A DNA stretch of 7,294 nt from Deltaproteobacteria bacterium. GTDB taxonomy: Bacteria > Myxococcota_A > UBA796. A program made the position numbers and the translations under genes. Positions 6,656-7,294 of the stretch are shown in pieces. Location: the NCBI GenBank assembly GCA_002707085.1, contig PALY01000055.1:6525-13818 (forward strand). The letters run 5' to 3'. The notes below the pieces were generated by a model that was not told the DNA's origin, ran no database searches, and was given only the letters and a program-made list of their open reading frames with translations. Position 1 is the stretch's first letter. Every line of letters begins with the position of its first letter.

Positions 6656-7294
6656 ATCTTCAATCATGAATTCAACGCGGCGGTTGAGTTCCCATGCATC
6701 TGGAATCTCTCGGGCATCGAGAGGTTCACGCTCTCCTCGGCCTTCAGATTTCAGCCGAGATGCATCCACGCCACCCATGTTGATCAAGAAGTCGCGAACA
6801 GCATCTGCACGCTGCTGGCTTAATGTCATGTTGTACGAATCAGAAGCACGGCTATCGGTGTGTCCTTCTACCCGTACACGAAGGATTTCTGGGTGGCTCG
6901 CCATGGTTTCGGCAATGGCCTGGAGCAGGCCATGGCTCTCTGCCTTGATTGTGGCCGAATTGACTTCAAAGTGAATTTTGTCCGTGATTCGGATCGCTGC
7001 GCGGGTCACTCGTACGGGGGGTGGTGGCGCTAAGGGTTCCATCACGAACACCAAGTCCAAGGCGGCACCTTCTTCAACAGTAAACTCTTCTTCAAACGGT
7101 TCAAAATCTGGTGCATCGACGGATACAGACCAAACGCCAGGGGTCAGCAGTTGTTCAAACTTGGCGCCTCCTTCTGCCTGAGTGTCATCGTCTTCATTGA
7201 TCATTTCTACGATCGCACCGTCCACTGGATAGCCGTAAGGGTCGCGAAACAAAATCCGAACTGGGTTCAATTCATCTGGACAGCCATCCGCATC
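6644..7294 (-). CDS. OmpA-family C-terminal peptidoglycan-binding protein (5' part missing)
   Basis: This is the 3' end of a larger gene. The frame is open to the right edge, and the visible part is 216 codons plus a TAG stop. The first visible residues, DADGCPDE, look like the end of a thrombospondin type 3 / calcium-binding repeat, a common spacer in large OmpA-like proteins. A beta-sandwich-like stretch follows (about 7264-7030; 'DPYGYPVDGAIVEM', 'LTPGVWSVSVDAPDFEPFEEEF'), resembling carboxypeptidase-regulatory or PEGA-type domains. After a PPPP linker comes the OmpA C-terminal domain (about 7010-6650): 'IHFEVNSATIK', 'VEGHTDSRASDSYN', 'LSQQRADAVRDFL' and 'NRRVEFMIE'. The Asp of HTD (codon at 6856) and the Arg of LSQQR (codon at 6811) match the pair that binds diaminopimelate in OmpA/Pal proteins. 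It probably tethers the outer membrane to the cell wall from the periplasm. An internal TTG at 7270 is not a credible start because the repeat remnant continues upstream. Family assignment is firm; the full architecture is unknown. Confidence 0.93.
   Translation of the reverse strand, partial: DADGCPDELNPVRILFRDPYGYPVDGAIVEMINEDDDTQAEGGAKFEQLLTPGVWSVSVDAPDFEPFEEEFTVEEGAALDLVFVMEPLAPPPPVRVTRAAIRITDKIHFEVNSATIKAESHGLLQAIAETMASHPEILRVRVEGHTDSRASDSYNMTLSQQRADAVRDFLINMGGVDASRLKSEGRGEREPLDAREIPDAWELNRRVEFMIEDRGQ

Noticed and set aside
1..7294. CRISPR arrays, tRNA/rRNA genes, insertion sequences, long direct repeats
   Set aside because: None seen on either strand by inspection; the window is almost entirely protein-coding.

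Overview
All genes in the window lie on the minus strand, so transcription runs from high to low coordinates. Nearly every base is coding, and every product looks exported to the cell envelope. The DNA appears to have slightly more than 50% G+C (estimated by eye, not counted). The source looks like a Gram-negative, diderm bacterium with a complex envelope. The evidence is an OmpA/Pal-type peptidoglycan-binding domain after a thrombospondin type 3-like calcium-repeat remnant, two outer-membrane beta-barrels, and two lipoproteins. One lipoprotein carries a Cys cluster (CDCTSECEEGFSCVDGSC) of a kind familiar from Myxococcota/Bradymonadota ('deltaproteobacterial') secreted proteins. That taxonomic placement is an inference; there is no rRNA or other marker gene here.

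Layout in transcription order. (1) 7294-6644: the 3' part of an OmpA-family gene, running off the right edge. (2) 6643-6529: a spacer of about 115 bp with a small hairpin over the ompA-like stop codon, a weak promoter candidate and a good Shine-Dalgarno. (3) 6528-5536: an outer-membrane beta-barrel of about 330 aa resembling the MetA-pathway/'transporter' barrel family. (4) 5542-2117: a 1141-aa multidomain protein with a signal peptide, a peptidase-MA-like gluzincin domain with intact HEFAH + E, a TolB-like PD40 propeller of about six blades, and a C-terminal Omp85/D15-like barrel. (5) 2115-940: a 391-aa predicted lipoprotein with the Cys cluster. (6) 943-1: a predicted lipoprotein with an N-terminal IPT/TIG domain, running off the left edge.

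Genes 3 to 6 are tightly packed, with a 7-nt overlap (ATGGTAG), a 1-nt gap (TGAaATG) and a 4-nt overlap (ATGA). This points to one translationally coupled transcript. The most interesting point is gene 4, where a metallopeptidase and a TolB-like propeller take the place POTRA domains would hold in front of an Omp85-type barrel. It is co-expressed with a second barrel and two lipoproteins and lies next to a Pal/OmpA-type protein. A plausible but unproven reading is an outer-membrane export, assembly or surface-processing module. No mobile elements, CRISPR arrays, RNA genes or extended repeats were seen, and no gene-free stretch exceeds 300 bases.
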